In this document: positions 1 to 12,400 of the stretch, in pieces | Numbering within the stretch: position 1 is the first letter of the stretch | Layout: every line of letters starts with the position of its first letter | Assembly: GCA_012295275.1 (NCBI GenBank) | Contig: CM022677.1 | Coordinates: 10,800,021 to 10,864,020 of the forward strand | From: Chrysomallon squamiferum | Lineage: Eukaryota; Mollusca; Gastropoda; Neomphalida; Peltospiridae | Length of the DNA: 64,000 nt | Direction of reading: 5' to 3' | Notes under the pieces: model-generated | The model's database searches: none | Seen by the model: the letters and a program-made list of their open reading frames with translations, nothing else | What the model was told of the DNA's origin: nothing | Made by a program: the position numbers and the translations under genes

Positions 1-45
1 TGATGACAGTACTAGAAGTAGTACTAGCAATAATAATATATCAGT

Positions 46-71
46 GATAATAATGATGATGATGATGATGG
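46..71. repeat. GAT/ATG trinucleotide microsatellite
   Basis: Short run of GAT triplets after interrupted ATA/GAT sequence. The rest of 1-160 is AT-rich with no recognisable feature. Confidence 0.8.
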
Positions 72-163
72 TCTTGAAATCGAAGACGCTGTATTAATAT
101 TTTATAAGAGTTATTTATTCATAAAGGATAACTGTTGTCATTGGGTATGTTATGTGTCCGTAG

Positions 164-1940
164 GTTGTTTTGAGTATGGGTTGTGTGGTGGTTGTTTTGA
201 GTATGGGTTGTGTGGTGGTTGTTTTGAGTATGGATTGTATGGTGGTTGTTTTGAGTATGGGTTGTGTGGTGGTATGTTGTTTTGAGTATGGGTTGTGTGG
301 TGGTTGTTTTGAGTATGGGTTGTGTGGTGGTTGTTTTGAGTATGGGTTGTGTGGTGGTTGTTTTGAGTATGGGTTGTGTGTTGGTTGTTTTGAGTATGGG
401 TTGTGTGGTGGTTGTTTTGAGTATGGGTTGTGTGGTGGTTGTTTTGAGTATGGGTTGTGTGTTGGTTGTTTTGAGTATGGGTTGTGGGTGGTTGTTTTGT
501 ATGGATTGTGTGGTGGTTGTTTTGAGTATGGGGTGGTTGTTTTGTGTTGGTTGTTTTGAGTATGGGTTGTGTGTTGGTTGTTTTGAGTATGGGTTGTGTG
601 TTGGTTGTTTTGAGTATGGGTTGTGTGTTTTGTTTTGAGTATGGGTTGTGTGGTATGTTGTTTTGAGTATGGGGTTGTGTGTTTTGTTTTGAGTATGGGT
701 TGTGGGGTGGTTGTTTTGAGTATGGATTTGTGTGGTGGTTGTTTTGAGTATGGGTTGTGGGTGGTTGTTTTGAGTATGGATTGTGTGGTGATTTGTTTTG
801 TATGTGGTGGTTGTTTTTGAGTATGGATTGTGTGGTGGTTGTTTTGAGTATGGGTTGTGTGGTGGTTGTTTTGAGTATGGGTTGTGTGTTGGTTGTTTTG
901 AGTATGGGTTGTGTGTTGGTTGTTTTGAGTATGGGTTGTGTGTTGGTTGTTTTGAGTATGGGTTGTGTGTTGGTTGTTTTGAGTATGGGTTGTGTGTTGG
1001 TTGTTTTGAGTATGGGTTGTGGGGTGGTTGTTTTGAGTATGGATTGTGTGGTGGTTGTTTTGAGTATGGATTGTGTGGTGGTTGTTTTGAGTATGGGTTG
1101 TGTGGTGGTTGTTTTGAGTATGGGTTGTGTGTTGGTTGTTTTGAGTATGGGTTGTGTGTTGGTTGTTTTTTGAGTATGGGTTGTGTGGTGGTTGTTTTGA
1201 GTATGGGTTGTGTGGTGGTTGTTTTGAGTATGGGTTGTGTGTTGGTTGTTTTGAGTATGGGTTGTGTGGTGGTTGTTTTGAGTATGGGTTGTGTGTTGGT
1301 TGTTTTGAGTATGGGTTGTGTTGGTTGTTTTGAGTATGGGTTGTGTGGTGGTTGTTTTGAGTATGGGTTGTGTGGTGGTAAGTTGTTTTGAGTATGGGTT
1401 GTGGTGGTTGTTTGTTTTATGGGTTGTGTGGTGGTGGTTGTTGTTTTGAGTATGGGTTGTGTGGTGGTTGTTTTTGAGTATGGGTTGTGTGTTGGTTGTT
1501 TTGTATGGGTTGTGTGTTGGTTGTTTTGAGTATGGGTTGTGTGTTGGTTGTTTTGAGTATGTGTGGTGGTTGTTTGTATGGTAGGTTGTTTTGTTTTTGA
1601 GTATGGGTTGTGTGTTGGTTGTTTTGAGTATGGGTTTGTGTGTGGTTGTTTTGAGTATGGGTTGTGTGTTGGTTGTTTTGAGTATGGGTTGTGTGTTGGT
1701 TGTTTTGAGTATGGGTTGTGTGGGGTTGTTTTTGGTATGGGTTGTGGTTGTTTTGAGTATGGGTTGTTGGTGGTTGTTTTGAGTATGGGTTGTTTTTGAG
1801 TATGGGTTGTGTGGTGGTTGTTTTAGTATGGGGTTGTTTTGAGTATGTGGTGGTTGTTTTGAGTATGGGTTGTGTGGTGGTTGTTTTGAGTATGGGTTGT
1901 GTGGTGGTTGTTTTGAGTATGGGTTGTGTGGTGGTAAGTT
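164..1940. repeat. 27-bp G/T-rich minisatellite
   Basis: About 65 tandem copies of a 27-bp unit made of GTTGTTTTGAGTATGGG followed by TTGTGTGGTG or TTGTGTTGGT. Units differ mainly by GTGGTG versus GTGTTG and GGATTG versus GGGTTG. Some are shortened or carry small insertions (near 270, 480, 660, 1,380-1,450, 1,560-1,590). Because 27 is a multiple of 3, the frames stay open and give repetitive pseudo-peptides with a nine-residue period (MGCVVVVLS and frame variants). These are composition artefacts: there is no start context, no splice site and no non-repetitive domain. One strand has almost no C, so it is strongly G/T versus A/C skewed. Confidence 0.95.
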
Positions 1941-2440
1941 GTTTTGAGTATAGGTTGTATATTTGTAGGTTGTTTTCAGATGGGTTGTATGTTGGTAGGT
2001 TGTCTTTAGAATGTGTGTTGGTAGGTTAGTTTGGGTGTGGGTTGTACATTGGTAACTGTTTTGAATATGGGTTGTTTGTTAGTAGGTTGTTTTGAATATG
2101 GGTTGTTTGTTGGTAGGTTGTTTTGGGTATGGGTTGTTTATTGGTAGGTTGTCTTGGGTATGGGTTGTTTGTTAGTAGGTTGTTTTGAATATGGGTTGTA
2201 TGTTGGTAGGTTGTTTTGAGTATGGGCTGTGTGTTGGTAGGTTGTTTTGAGTATGGGCTGTATGTTGGTAGGTTGTTTTGGGTATGGGTTGTTTGTTGGT
2301 AGGTTGTCTTTGGTATGGGTTGTTTGTTGGTAGGTTGTTTTGAGTATGGGTTGTTTGTTGGTAGGTTGTTTTGAGTATGGGTTGTTTGTTGGTAGGTTGT
2401 TTATGGTGCGGATTGTGTTGGTACAGGTTGTTTTGAGTGT
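1941..2440. repeat. 31-bp variant section of the minisatellite
   Basis: The array continues with units lengthened to about 31 bp by a GTAG insertion (GTTGGTAGGTTGTTTTGAG and relatives) and TTTGTTGG in place of TGTGTGG. The minus-strand open frame at 2,138-2,467 is repeat-derived: three 31-bp units equal 93 bp, so its peptide repeats every 31 residues. The section is more diverged than 164-1,940 and grades into single-copy flank at about 2,400-2,450. Confidence 0.9.
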
Positions 2441-2500
2441 AGGATGGTTATATGTTATTTTGGGCATATATTATTTATGGAGTATGTTATCATGATATAA

Positions 2501-2566
<66 letters not shown>

Positions 2567-2625
2567 TTGTTGTGTGGATACTTTGGGTACAGGTTGTGCT
2601 GGATATGAGTTGTGTTGTGAAAAAT
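2400..2625 (+). repeat. dispersed repeat, copy 1 (host of the minisatellite)
   Basis: The flank of the minisatellite, split by an ATT microsatellite, shares blocks with two other places in the window. GTTGGTACAGGTTGTTTTG is matched at 36,580-36,603 and, inverted, at about 32,900-32,930. GGGTACAGGTTGTGCTGGAT followed by ATGAGTTGTG matches 36,715-36,745. I infer that one interspersed repeat carried the minisatellite seed. No transposase or tRNA-derived head is visible, so its class is unknown. Confidence 0.6.
2502..2566. repeat. (ATT)n microsatellite
   Basis: Near-perfect run of about 21 ATT triplets inserted into the flank of the minisatellite. Confidence 0.97.
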
Positions 2626-3738
2626 ATATCTCTTTTCCAAAACTATGCTGACGTAATTGTACATACGAGACGAATCATGTGTCAAAAAAAATGTTGTCAG
2701 CAAAATGTATAGAAAGGAACGTATTACACGTAGTTGTGATTGTAGCAGGTCAGACTGATGTCACCGTAATAAGTATCCTCTTTAACACTCGCACAATAGA
2801 CAGGTGTTTGTATTATGTATAGTTAACATCAAAAACAAGTTTAGAAACAAGCATGTTTAAAGGTTTCGTCCCGAACGCTGAAAATCCAAATCTGTTTAGT
2901 AGAATTATTAATTATTAGTTCATATATATATATATTGTGTGTATGTTCTCTGCAAAAAACCCTATTCATAAGTATTGGGTATAACTAGGTATAGCATATT
3001 TTTGTGTTAGGTTAGGGTAACCCAGACAAGACTTAAAGGTTCATAACAGTGGCTGAGTAATTGAGAACACGATACAGTGTGAGTAAATGGCTGAAACCTC
3101 ACTACACACAACACACTGTCACGACGTGACAACTGGTTAAGCAGTAAATAGCTGTTTATTGACACGTGTGAAATATTAACACAGTGACTTCGTTTTACCG
3201 CTGAGGTATTTCTTGTCGGTTTATCACAAAGCCTGTGATTTATTAATTGAAAAATAAAGAAGTAAAATCTGCATAGTGATAAATTTGAATATAGTACAGA
3301 TAATAATGGAAATTAGTTTTGTTAATAATTCGTCAAGATGAACTTCGGGTTCCAAGTCTCAAGAAATCTAATTAGATAATTTAATGTCCCTTATTTTATT
3401 TGTATTTTTATATTACAATTTATTTATTAATAATTTTTTTCTCACACATACAAATACAATATATATATATATATAGCAATGCACACACAACCACATATAT
3501 ATATATAAATGTGATTACCTCCCATCGGTCATATGCTTATTTGTTTGTATCAACACAGTTCAAAGTTTGGTCACACTTAATCCTCTGCCCAGATAAAAAG
3601 TGGTATGATCCCACATTGTTGTATATTGTAGGTATTTTAGTCTACCGGCAATAAATAAATGAAAGAAAGGTTTATAATTATTTATACATTTTATTTCATT
3701 CAGATAACCTGAGCACTTAAGTTTCAGTAGATCAACTA
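2626..3738. other. AT-rich sequence without recognisable gene
   Basis: No convincing exon or RNA gene. Contains short TA runs near 2,922-2,935, 3,461-3,475 and 3,497-3,508. The weak open frames here have ordinary AT-rich composition and no domain I recognise. Confidence 0.6.
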
Positions 3739-3815
3739 CAGCATAGGTTTTCAACCTGGGGTCACCAGCCTTTCTTCTGGAGGTCGCGAGATCGTTCTTG
3801 AGCGAGGGTAAATTT
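3739..3815 (+). mobile_element. possible hAT-type transposon terminal fragment
   Basis: The sequence AGGTTTTCAACCTGGGGTCA followed by GGAGGTCGCGAGATCG resembles the conserved ends of hAT/Charlie-type nonautonomous elements, which typically read like GGTTCTCAACCTGGGGTC and GGGGTCGCG. It lies about 120 bp before the first recognisable 52-bp satellite unit. No matching inverted end was found just beyond the satellite, so this is at most a solo end. Confidence 0.4.
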
Positions 3816-6800
3816 TAGCTTTTATCAACTTGACTTGGAAGAAGGAATAAATAAAACCGTGCAGACAGGTTTCGGACACGTCACACTGAATATAGATTCC
3901 TCTTGTACTGTCTTTTCTTGAGGAAAATATGGTAACATAACTGGAAATGTCTGAATCAAAAATTTTCCTGTTTAACATCTCCACACAACTAACTTGTAAA
4001 TGTCTGAAAAAGTGCTTCTCCTAACATTCCACACAACTGAGTAAATGTCTGCTGACAAAGTGCTAGTCCTGTTTAACATCTCCACATAACTGAGTAAATG
4101 TCTGCTTCAAAGTGCTTCTCCTGTTTAACATCTCCACATAACTGAGTAAATGTCTGCTTCAAAGTGCTTCTCCTGTTTAACATCTCCACATAACTGAGTA
4201 AATGTCTGCTTCAAAGTGCTTCTCCTGTTTAACATCTCCACATAACTGAGTAAATGTCTGCTTCAAAGTGCTTCTCCTGTTTAACATCTCCACACAACTG
4301 AGTAAATGTCTGCTTCAAAGTGCTTCTCCTGTTTAACATCTCCACACAACTGAGTAAATGTCTGCTTCAAAGTGCTTCTCCTGTTTAACATCTCCACACA
4401 ACTGAGTAAATGTCTGCTTCAAAGTGCTTCTCCTGTTTAACATCTCCACACAACTGCGTAAATGTCTGCTTCAAAGTACTTCTCCTGTTTAACATCTCCA
4501 CACAACTGAGTAAATGTCTGCTTCAAAGTGCTTCTCCTGTTTAACATCTCCACACAACTGAGTAAATGTCTGCTTCAAAGTGCTTCTCCTGTTTAACATC
4601 TCCACACAACTGAGTAAATGTCTGCTTCAAAGTGCTTCTCCTGTTTAACATCTCCACACAACTGAGTAAATGTCTGCTTCAAAGTGCTTCTCCTGTTTAA
4701 CATCTCCACACAACTGAGTAAATGTCTGCTTCAAAAAGTGCTTCTCCTTTAACATCTCCACACAACTGAGTAAATGTCTGCTTCAAAGTGCTTCTCCTGT
4801 TTAACATCTCCACATAACTGAGTAAATGTCTGCTTCAAAGTGCTTCTCCTGTTTAACATCTCCACACAACTGAGTAAATGTCTGCTTCAAAGTGCTTCTC
4901 CTGTTTAACATCTCCACATAACTGAGTAAATGTCTGCTTCAAAGTGCTTCTCCTGTTTAACATCTCCACATAACTGAGTAAATGTCTGCTTCAAAGTGCT
5001 TCTCCTGTTTAACATCTCCACATAACTGAGTAAATGTCTGCTTCAAAGTGCTTCTCCTGTTTAACATCTCCACATAACTGAGTAAATGTCTGCTTCAAAG
5101 TGCTTCTCCTGTTTAACATCTCCACATAACTGAGTAAATGTCTGCTTCAAAGTGCTTCTCCTGTTTAACATCTCCACACAACTGAGTAAATGTCTGCTTC
5201 AAAGTGCTTCTCCTGTTTAACATCTCCACATAACTGAGTAAATGTCTGCTTCAAAGTGCTTCTCCTGTTTAACATCTCCACATAACTGAGTAAATGTCTG
5301 CTTCAAAGTGCTTCTCCTGTTTAACATCTCCACATAACTGAGTAAATGTCTGCTTCAAAGTGCTTCTCCTGTTTAACATCTCCACACAACTGAGTAAATG
5401 TCTGCTTCAAAGTGCTTCTCCTGTTTAACATCTCCACACAACTGAGTAAATGTCTGCTTCAAAGTGCTTCTCCTGTTTAACATCTCCACACAACTGAGTA
5501 AATGTCTGCTTCAAAGTGCTTCTCCTGTTTAACATCTCCACATAACTGAGTAAATGTCTGCTTCAAAGTGCTTCTCCTGTTTAACATCTCCACATAACTG
5601 TAAATGTAAATGTCTGCTTCAAAGTGCTTCTCCTGTTTAACATCTCCACATAACTGAGTAAATGTCTGCTTCAAAGTGCTTCTCCTGTTTAACATCTCCA
5701 CATAACTGAGTAAATGTCTGCTTCAAAGTGCTTCTCCTGTTTAACATCTCCACATAACTGAGTAAATGTCTGCTTCAAAGTGCTTCTCCTGTTTAACATC
5801 TCCACATAACTGAGTAAATGTCTGCTTCAAAGTGCTTCTCCTGTTTAACATCTCCACACAACTGAGTAAATGTCTGCTTCAAAGTGCTTCTCCTGTTTAA
5901 CATCTCCACACAACTGAGTAAATGTCTGCTTCAAAGTGCTTCTCCTGTTTAACATCTCCACACAACTGAGTAAATGTCTGCTTCAAAGTGCTTCTCCTGT
6001 TTAACATCTCCACACAACTGAGTAAAGTAAATGTCTGCTTCAAAAGTAAATGTCTCTTCTCCTGTTTAACATCTCCACATAACTGAGTAAATGTCTGCTT
6101 CAAAGTGCTTCTCTGTTTAACATCTCCTAAATTTAACATCTCCACTGTTTAACTCCACATAACTGAGTAAATGTCTGCTTCAAAGTGCTTCTCCTGTTTA
6201 ACATCTCCACATAACTGAGTAAATGTCTGCTTCAAAGTGCTTCTCCTGTTTAACATCTCCACATAACTGAGTAAATGTCTGCTTCAAAGTGCTTCTCCTG
6301 TTTAACATCTCCACATAACTGAGTAAATGTCTGCTTCAAAGTGCTTCTCCTGTTTAACATCTCCACATAACTGAGTAAATGTCTGCTTCCAACTGCTTGT
6401 CCTGTTTAACATCTCCAGACAACTGAGTGAATGTCTGCATCAAAGTGCTTCTCCTGTTTAACATCTCCAAATAACTGAGTAAATGTCTGCTTCAAAGTGC
6501 TTCTCCTGTTTAACATCTCCACACAACTGAGTAAATGTCTGCTTCAAAGTGCTTCTCCTGTTTAACATCTCCACACAACTGAGTAAATGTCTGCTTCAAA
6601 GTGCTTCTCCTGTTTAACATCTCCACATAACTGAGTAAATGTCTGCTTCAAAGTGCTTCTCCTGTTTAACATCTCCACATAACTGAGTAAATGTCTGCTT
6701 CAAAGTGCTTCTCCTGTTTAACATCTCCACACAACTGAGTAAATGTCTGCTTCAAAGTGCTTCTCCTGTTTAACATCTCCACATAACTGAGTAAATGTCT

Positions 6801-9387
6801 GCTTCAAAGTGCTTCTCCTGTTTAACATCTCCACATAACTGAGAAAATGTTTGCTTCAAAGTGCTTCTCCTGTTTAACATCTCCACATAACTGAGTAAAT
6901 GTCTGCTTCAAAGTGCTTCTCCTGTTTAACATCTCCACACAACTGAGTAAAATGTCTGCTTCAAAGTGCTTCTCCTGTTTAACATCTCCACACAACTGAG
7001 TAAATGTCTGCTTCAAAGTGCTTCTCCTGTTTAACATCTCCACACAACTGAGTAAATGTCTGCTTCAAAGTGCTTCTCCTGTTTAACATCTCCACATAAC
7101 TGAGTAAATGTCTGCTTCAAAGTGCTTCTCCTGTTTAACATCTCCACACAACTGAGTAAATGTCTGCTTCAAAGTGCTTCTCCTGTTTAACATCTCCACA
7201 TAACTGAGTAAATGTCTGCTTCAAAGTGCTTCTCCTGTTTAACATCTCCACACAACTGAGTAAATGTCTGCTTCAAAGTGCTTCTCCTGTTTAACATCAT
7301 CTCCACATAACTGAGTAAATGTCTGCTTCAAAGTGCTTCTTCTCCTGTTTAACATCTCCACACAACTGAGTAAATGTCTGCTTCAAAGTGCTTCTCCTGT
7401 TTAACATCTCCACATAACTGAGTAAATGTCTGCTTCAAAGTGCTTCTCCTGTTTAACATCTCCACACAACTGAGTAAATGTCTGCTTCAAAGTGCTTCTC
7501 CTGTTTAACATCTCCACATAACTGAGTAAATGTCTGCTTCAAAGTGCTTCTCCTGTTTAACATCTCCACATAACTGAGTAAATGTCTGCTTCAAAAAGTG
7601 CTTCTCCTGTTTAACATCTCCACATAACTGAGTAAATGTCTGCTTCAAAGTGCTTCTCCTGTTTAACATCTCCACACAACTGAGTAAATGTCTGCTTCAA
7701 AGTGCTTCTCCTGTTTTAACATCTCCACAACTAAGTAAATGTAAATGTCTGCTTCAAAGTGCTTCTCCTGTTTAACATCTCCACACAACTGAGTAAATGT
7801 CTGCTTCAAAGTGCTTCTCCTGTTTAACATCTCCACATAACTGAGTAAATGTCTGCTTCAAAGTGCTTCTCCTGTTTAACATCTCCACACAACTGAGTAA
7901 ATGTCTGCTTCAAAGTGCTTCTCCTGTTTAACATCTCCACATAACTGAGTAAATGTCTGCTTCAAAGTGCTTCTCCTCTTTAACATCTCCACACAACTGC
8001 GTAAATGTCTGCTTCAAAGTGCTTCTCCTGTTTAACATCTCCACATAACTGAGTAAATGTCTGCTTCAAAGTGCTTCTCCTGTTTAACATCTCCACATAA
8101 CTGAGTAAATGTCTGCTTCAAAGTGCTTCTCCTGTTTAACATCTCCACATAACTGAGTAAATGTCTGCTTCAAAGTGCTTCAAAGTGCTTCTCCTGTTTA
8201 ACATCTCCACATAACTGAGTAAATGTCTGCTTCAAAGTGCTTCTCCTGTTTAACATCTCCACATAACTGAGTAAATGTCTGCTTCAAAAGTGCTTCTCCT
8301 GTTTAACATCTCCACATAACTGAGTAAATGTCTGCTTCAAAGTGCTTTCTCCTGTTTAACATCTCTCCACATAACTGAGTAAATGTCTGCTTCAAAGTGC
8401 TTTCTCCTGTTTAACATCTCCACATAACTGAGTAAATGTCTGCTTCAAAGTGCTTCTCCTGTTTAACATCTCCACATAACTGAGTAAATGTCTGCTTCAA
8501 AGTGCTTCTCCTGTTTAACATCTCCACATAACTGAGTAAATGTCTGCTTCAAAGTGCTTCTCCTGTTTAACATCTCCACACAACTGAGTAAATGTCTGCT
8601 TCAAAGTGCTTCTCCTGTTTAACATCTCCACACAACTGAGTAAATGTCTGCTTCAAAGTGCTTCTCCCTGTTTTAACATCTCCACACAACTGAGTAAATG
8701 TCTGCTTCAAAGTGCTTCTCCTGTTTAACATCTCCACATAACAGTAAATGTCTGCTTCAAAGTGCTTCTCCTGTTTAACATCTCCACACAACTGAGTAAA
8801 TGTCTGCTTCAAAGTGCTTCTCCTGTTTAACATCTCCACATAACTGAGTAAATGTCTGCTTCAAAGTGCTTCTCCTGTTTAACATCTCCACACAACTGAG
8901 TAAATGTCTGCTTCAAAAGTGCTTCTCCTGTTTAACATCTCCACATAACTGAGTAAATGTCTGCTTCAAAGTGCTTCTCCTGTTTAACATCTCCACACAA
9001 CTGAGTAAATGTCTGCTTCAAAGTGCTTCTCCTGTTTAACATCTCCACATAACTGAGTAAATGTCTGCTTCAAAGTGCTTCTCCTGTTTAACATCTCCAC
9101 ATAACTGAGTAAATGTCTGCTTCAAAGTGCTTCTCCTGTTTAACATCTCCACATAACTGAGTAAATGTCTGCTTCAAAGTGCTTCTCCTGTTTAACATCT
9201 CCACACAACTGAGTAAATGTCTGCTTCAAAGTGCTTCTCCTGTTTAACATCTCCACACAACTGAGTAAATGTCTGCTTCAAAGTGCTTCTCCTGTTTAAC
9301 ATCTCCACATAACTGAGTAAATGTCTGCTTCAAAGTGCTTCTCCTGTTTAACATCTCCACATAACAGTAAATGTCTGCTTCAAAGTC

Positions 9388-9450
9388 TCTATTTAACATT
9401 TCCACACAACTTCGTAAATGTCTTCTCCTGTTTAACATCTCCACATAACA
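9388..9450 (+). repeat. short variant satellite unit (marker unit 1)
   Basis: Variant reading CTATTTAACATTTCCACACA then ACTTCGTAAATGTCTTCTCC. It lacks the 13 nt TGCTTCAAAGTGC of the normal unit. The same variant recurs at about 14,883, 20,180 (damaged), 21,947, 22,509, 24,318 (partial) and 25,553, usually followed by a CATAACAGTAAATG unit. Confidence 0.85.
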
Positions 9451-12400
9451 GTAAATGTCTGCTTCAAAGTGCTTCTCCTGTTTAACATCTCCACATAACT
9501 GAGTAAATGTCTGCTTCAAAGTGCTTCTCCTGTTTAACATCTCCACATAACTGAGTAAATGTCTGCTTCAAAGTGCTTCTCCTGTTTAACATCTCCACAC
9601 AACTGAGTAAATGTCTGCTTCAAAGTGCTTCTCCTGTTTAACATCTCCACATAACTGAGTAAATGTCTGCTTCAAAGTGCTTCTCCTGTTTAACATCTCC
9701 ACATAACTGAGTAAATGTCTGCTTCAAAGTGCTTCTCCTTAACATCATCTCCACATAACTGAGTAAATGTCTGCTTCAAAGTGCTTCTCCTGTTTAACAT
9801 CTCCACACAACTGAGTAAATGTCTGCTTCAAAGTGCTTCTCCTGTTTAACATCTCCACATAACTGAGTAAATGTCTGCTTCAAAGTGCTTCTCCTGTTTA
9901 ACATCTCCACATAACTGAGTAAATGTCTGCTTCAAAGTGCTTCTCCTGTTTAACATCTCCACATAACTGAGTAAATGTCTGCTTCAAAGTGCTTCTCCTG
10001 TTTAACATCTCCACACAACTGAGTAAATGTCTGCTTCAAAGTGCTTCTCCTGTTTAACATCTCCACATAACTGAGTAAATGTCTGCTTCAAAGTGCTTCT
10101 CCTGTTTAACATCTCCACACAACTGAGTAAATGTCTGCTTCAAAGTGCTTCTCCTGTTTAACATTTCCACACAACTGAGTAAATGTCTGCTTCAAAGTGC
10201 TTCTCCTGTTTAACATCTCCACACAACTGAGTAAATGTCTGCTTCAAAGTGCTTCTCCTGTTTAACATCTCCACACAACTGAGTAAATGTCTGCTTCAAA
10301 GTGCTTCTCCTGTTTAACATCTCCACACAACTGAGTAAATGTCTGCTTCAAAGTGCTTCTCCTGTTTAACATCTCCACATAACTGAGTAAATGTCTGCTT
10401 CAAAGTGCTTCTCCTGTTTAACATCTCCACATAACTGAGTAAATGTCTGCTTCAAAGTGCTTCTCCTGTTTAACATCTCCACATAACTGAGTAAATGTCT
10501 GCTTCAAAGTGCTTCTCCTGTTTAACATCTCCACATAACTGAGTAAATGTCTGCTTCAAAGTGCTTCTCCTGTTTAACATCTCCACACAACTGAGTAAAT
10601 GTCTGCTTCAAAGTGCTTCTCCTGTTTAACATCTCCACACAACTGAGTAAATGTCTGCTTCAAAGTGCTTCTCCTGTTTAACATCTCCACACAACTGAGT
10701 AAATGTCTGCTTCAAAGTGCTTCTCCTGTTTAACATCTCCACATAACTGAGTAAATGTCTGCTTCAAAGTGCTTCTCCTGTTTAACATCTCCACAGAACT
10801 GAGTAAATGTCTGCTTCAAAGTGCTTCTCCTGTTTAACATCTCCACATAACTGAGTAAATGTCTGCTTCAAAGTGCTTCTCCTGTTTAACATCTCCACAT
10901 AACTGAGTAAATGTCTGCTTCAAAGTGCTTCTCCTATTTAACATTTCTCCTGTTAAACATCTCAAAGTGCTTCAATCTCCACATAACTGAGTAAATGTCT
11001 GCTTCAAAGTGCTTTCTCCTGTTTAACATCTCCACACAACTGAGTAAATGTCTGCTTCAAAGTGCTTCTCCTGTTTAACATCTCCACATAACTGAGTAAA
11101 TGTCTGCTTCAAAGTGCTTCTCCTGTTTAACATCTCCACACAACTGAGTAAATGTCTGCTTCAAAGTGCTTCTTCTCTGTTTAACATCTCACATAACTGA
11201 GTAAATGTCTGCTTCAAAGTGCTTCTCCTGTTTAACATCTCCACATAACTGAGTAAATGTCTGCTTCAAAAAGTGCTTCTCCTGTTTAACATCTCCACAT
11301 AACTGAGTAAATGTCTGCTTCAAAGTGCTTCTCCTGTTTAACATCTCCACACACAAACTGTAAAAATGTCTGCTTCAAAGTGCTTCTCCTGTTTAACATC
11401 TCCACACATAACTGAGTAAATGTCTGCTTCAAAGTGCTTCTCCTGTTTAACATCTCCACATAACTGAGTAAATGTCTGCTTCAAAGTGCTTCTCCTGTTT
11501 AACATCTCCACATAACTGAGTAAATGTCTGCTTCAAAGTGCTTCTCCTGTTTAACATCTCCACATAACTGAGTAAATGTCTGCTTCAAAGTGCTTCTCCT
11601 GTTTAACATCTCCACATAACTGAGTAAATGTCTGCTTCAAAGTGCTTCTCCTGTTTAACATCTCCACATAAGTGAGCACAACTGTGTAAATGTCTGCTTC
11701 AAAGTGCTTCTCCTGTTTAACATCTCCACATAACTGAGTAAATGTCTGCTTCAAAGTGCTTCTCCTGTTTAACATCTCCACACAACTGAGTAAATGTCTG
11801 CTTCAAAGTGCTTCTCCTGTTTAACATCTCCACACAACTGAGTAAATGTCTGCTTCAAAAAGTGCTTCCTGTTTAACATCTCCACACACAACTGAGTAAA
11901 ATTCTGCTTCAAAGTGCTTCTCCTGTTTAACATCTCCACACAACTGAGTAAATGTCTGCTTCAAAGTGCTTCTCCTGTTTAACATCTCCACACAACTGAG
12001 TAAATGTCTGCTTCAAAGTGCTTCTCCTGTTTAACATCTCCACATAACTGAGTAAATGTCTGCTTCAAAGTGCTTCTCCTGTTTAACATCTCCACATAAC
12101 AGTAAATGTCTGCTTCAAAGTGCTTCTCCTGTTTAACATCTCCACACAACTGAGTAAATGTCTGCTTCAAAGTGCTTCTCCTGTTTAACATCTGTTTAAC
12201 AACTAAGTAAATGTCTGCTTCAAAAAGTGCTTCTCCTGTTTAACATCTAAATGTCTGCTTCAAAGTGCTTCTCCTGTTTAACATCTCCACACAACTGAGT
12301 AAATGTCTGCTTCAAAGTGCTTCTCCTGTTTAACATCTCCACATAACTGAGTAAATGTCTGCTTCAAAGTGCTTCTCCTGTTTAACATCTCCACACAACT

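Noticed and set aside
170-2467. Long repetitive frames encoding MGCVVVVLS- or FEYGLCGGC-type peptides
   Set aside because: They are a consequence of a 27-bp (multiple of 3) tandem repeat. Several overlapping frames are open at once and there is no non-repetitive coding context.
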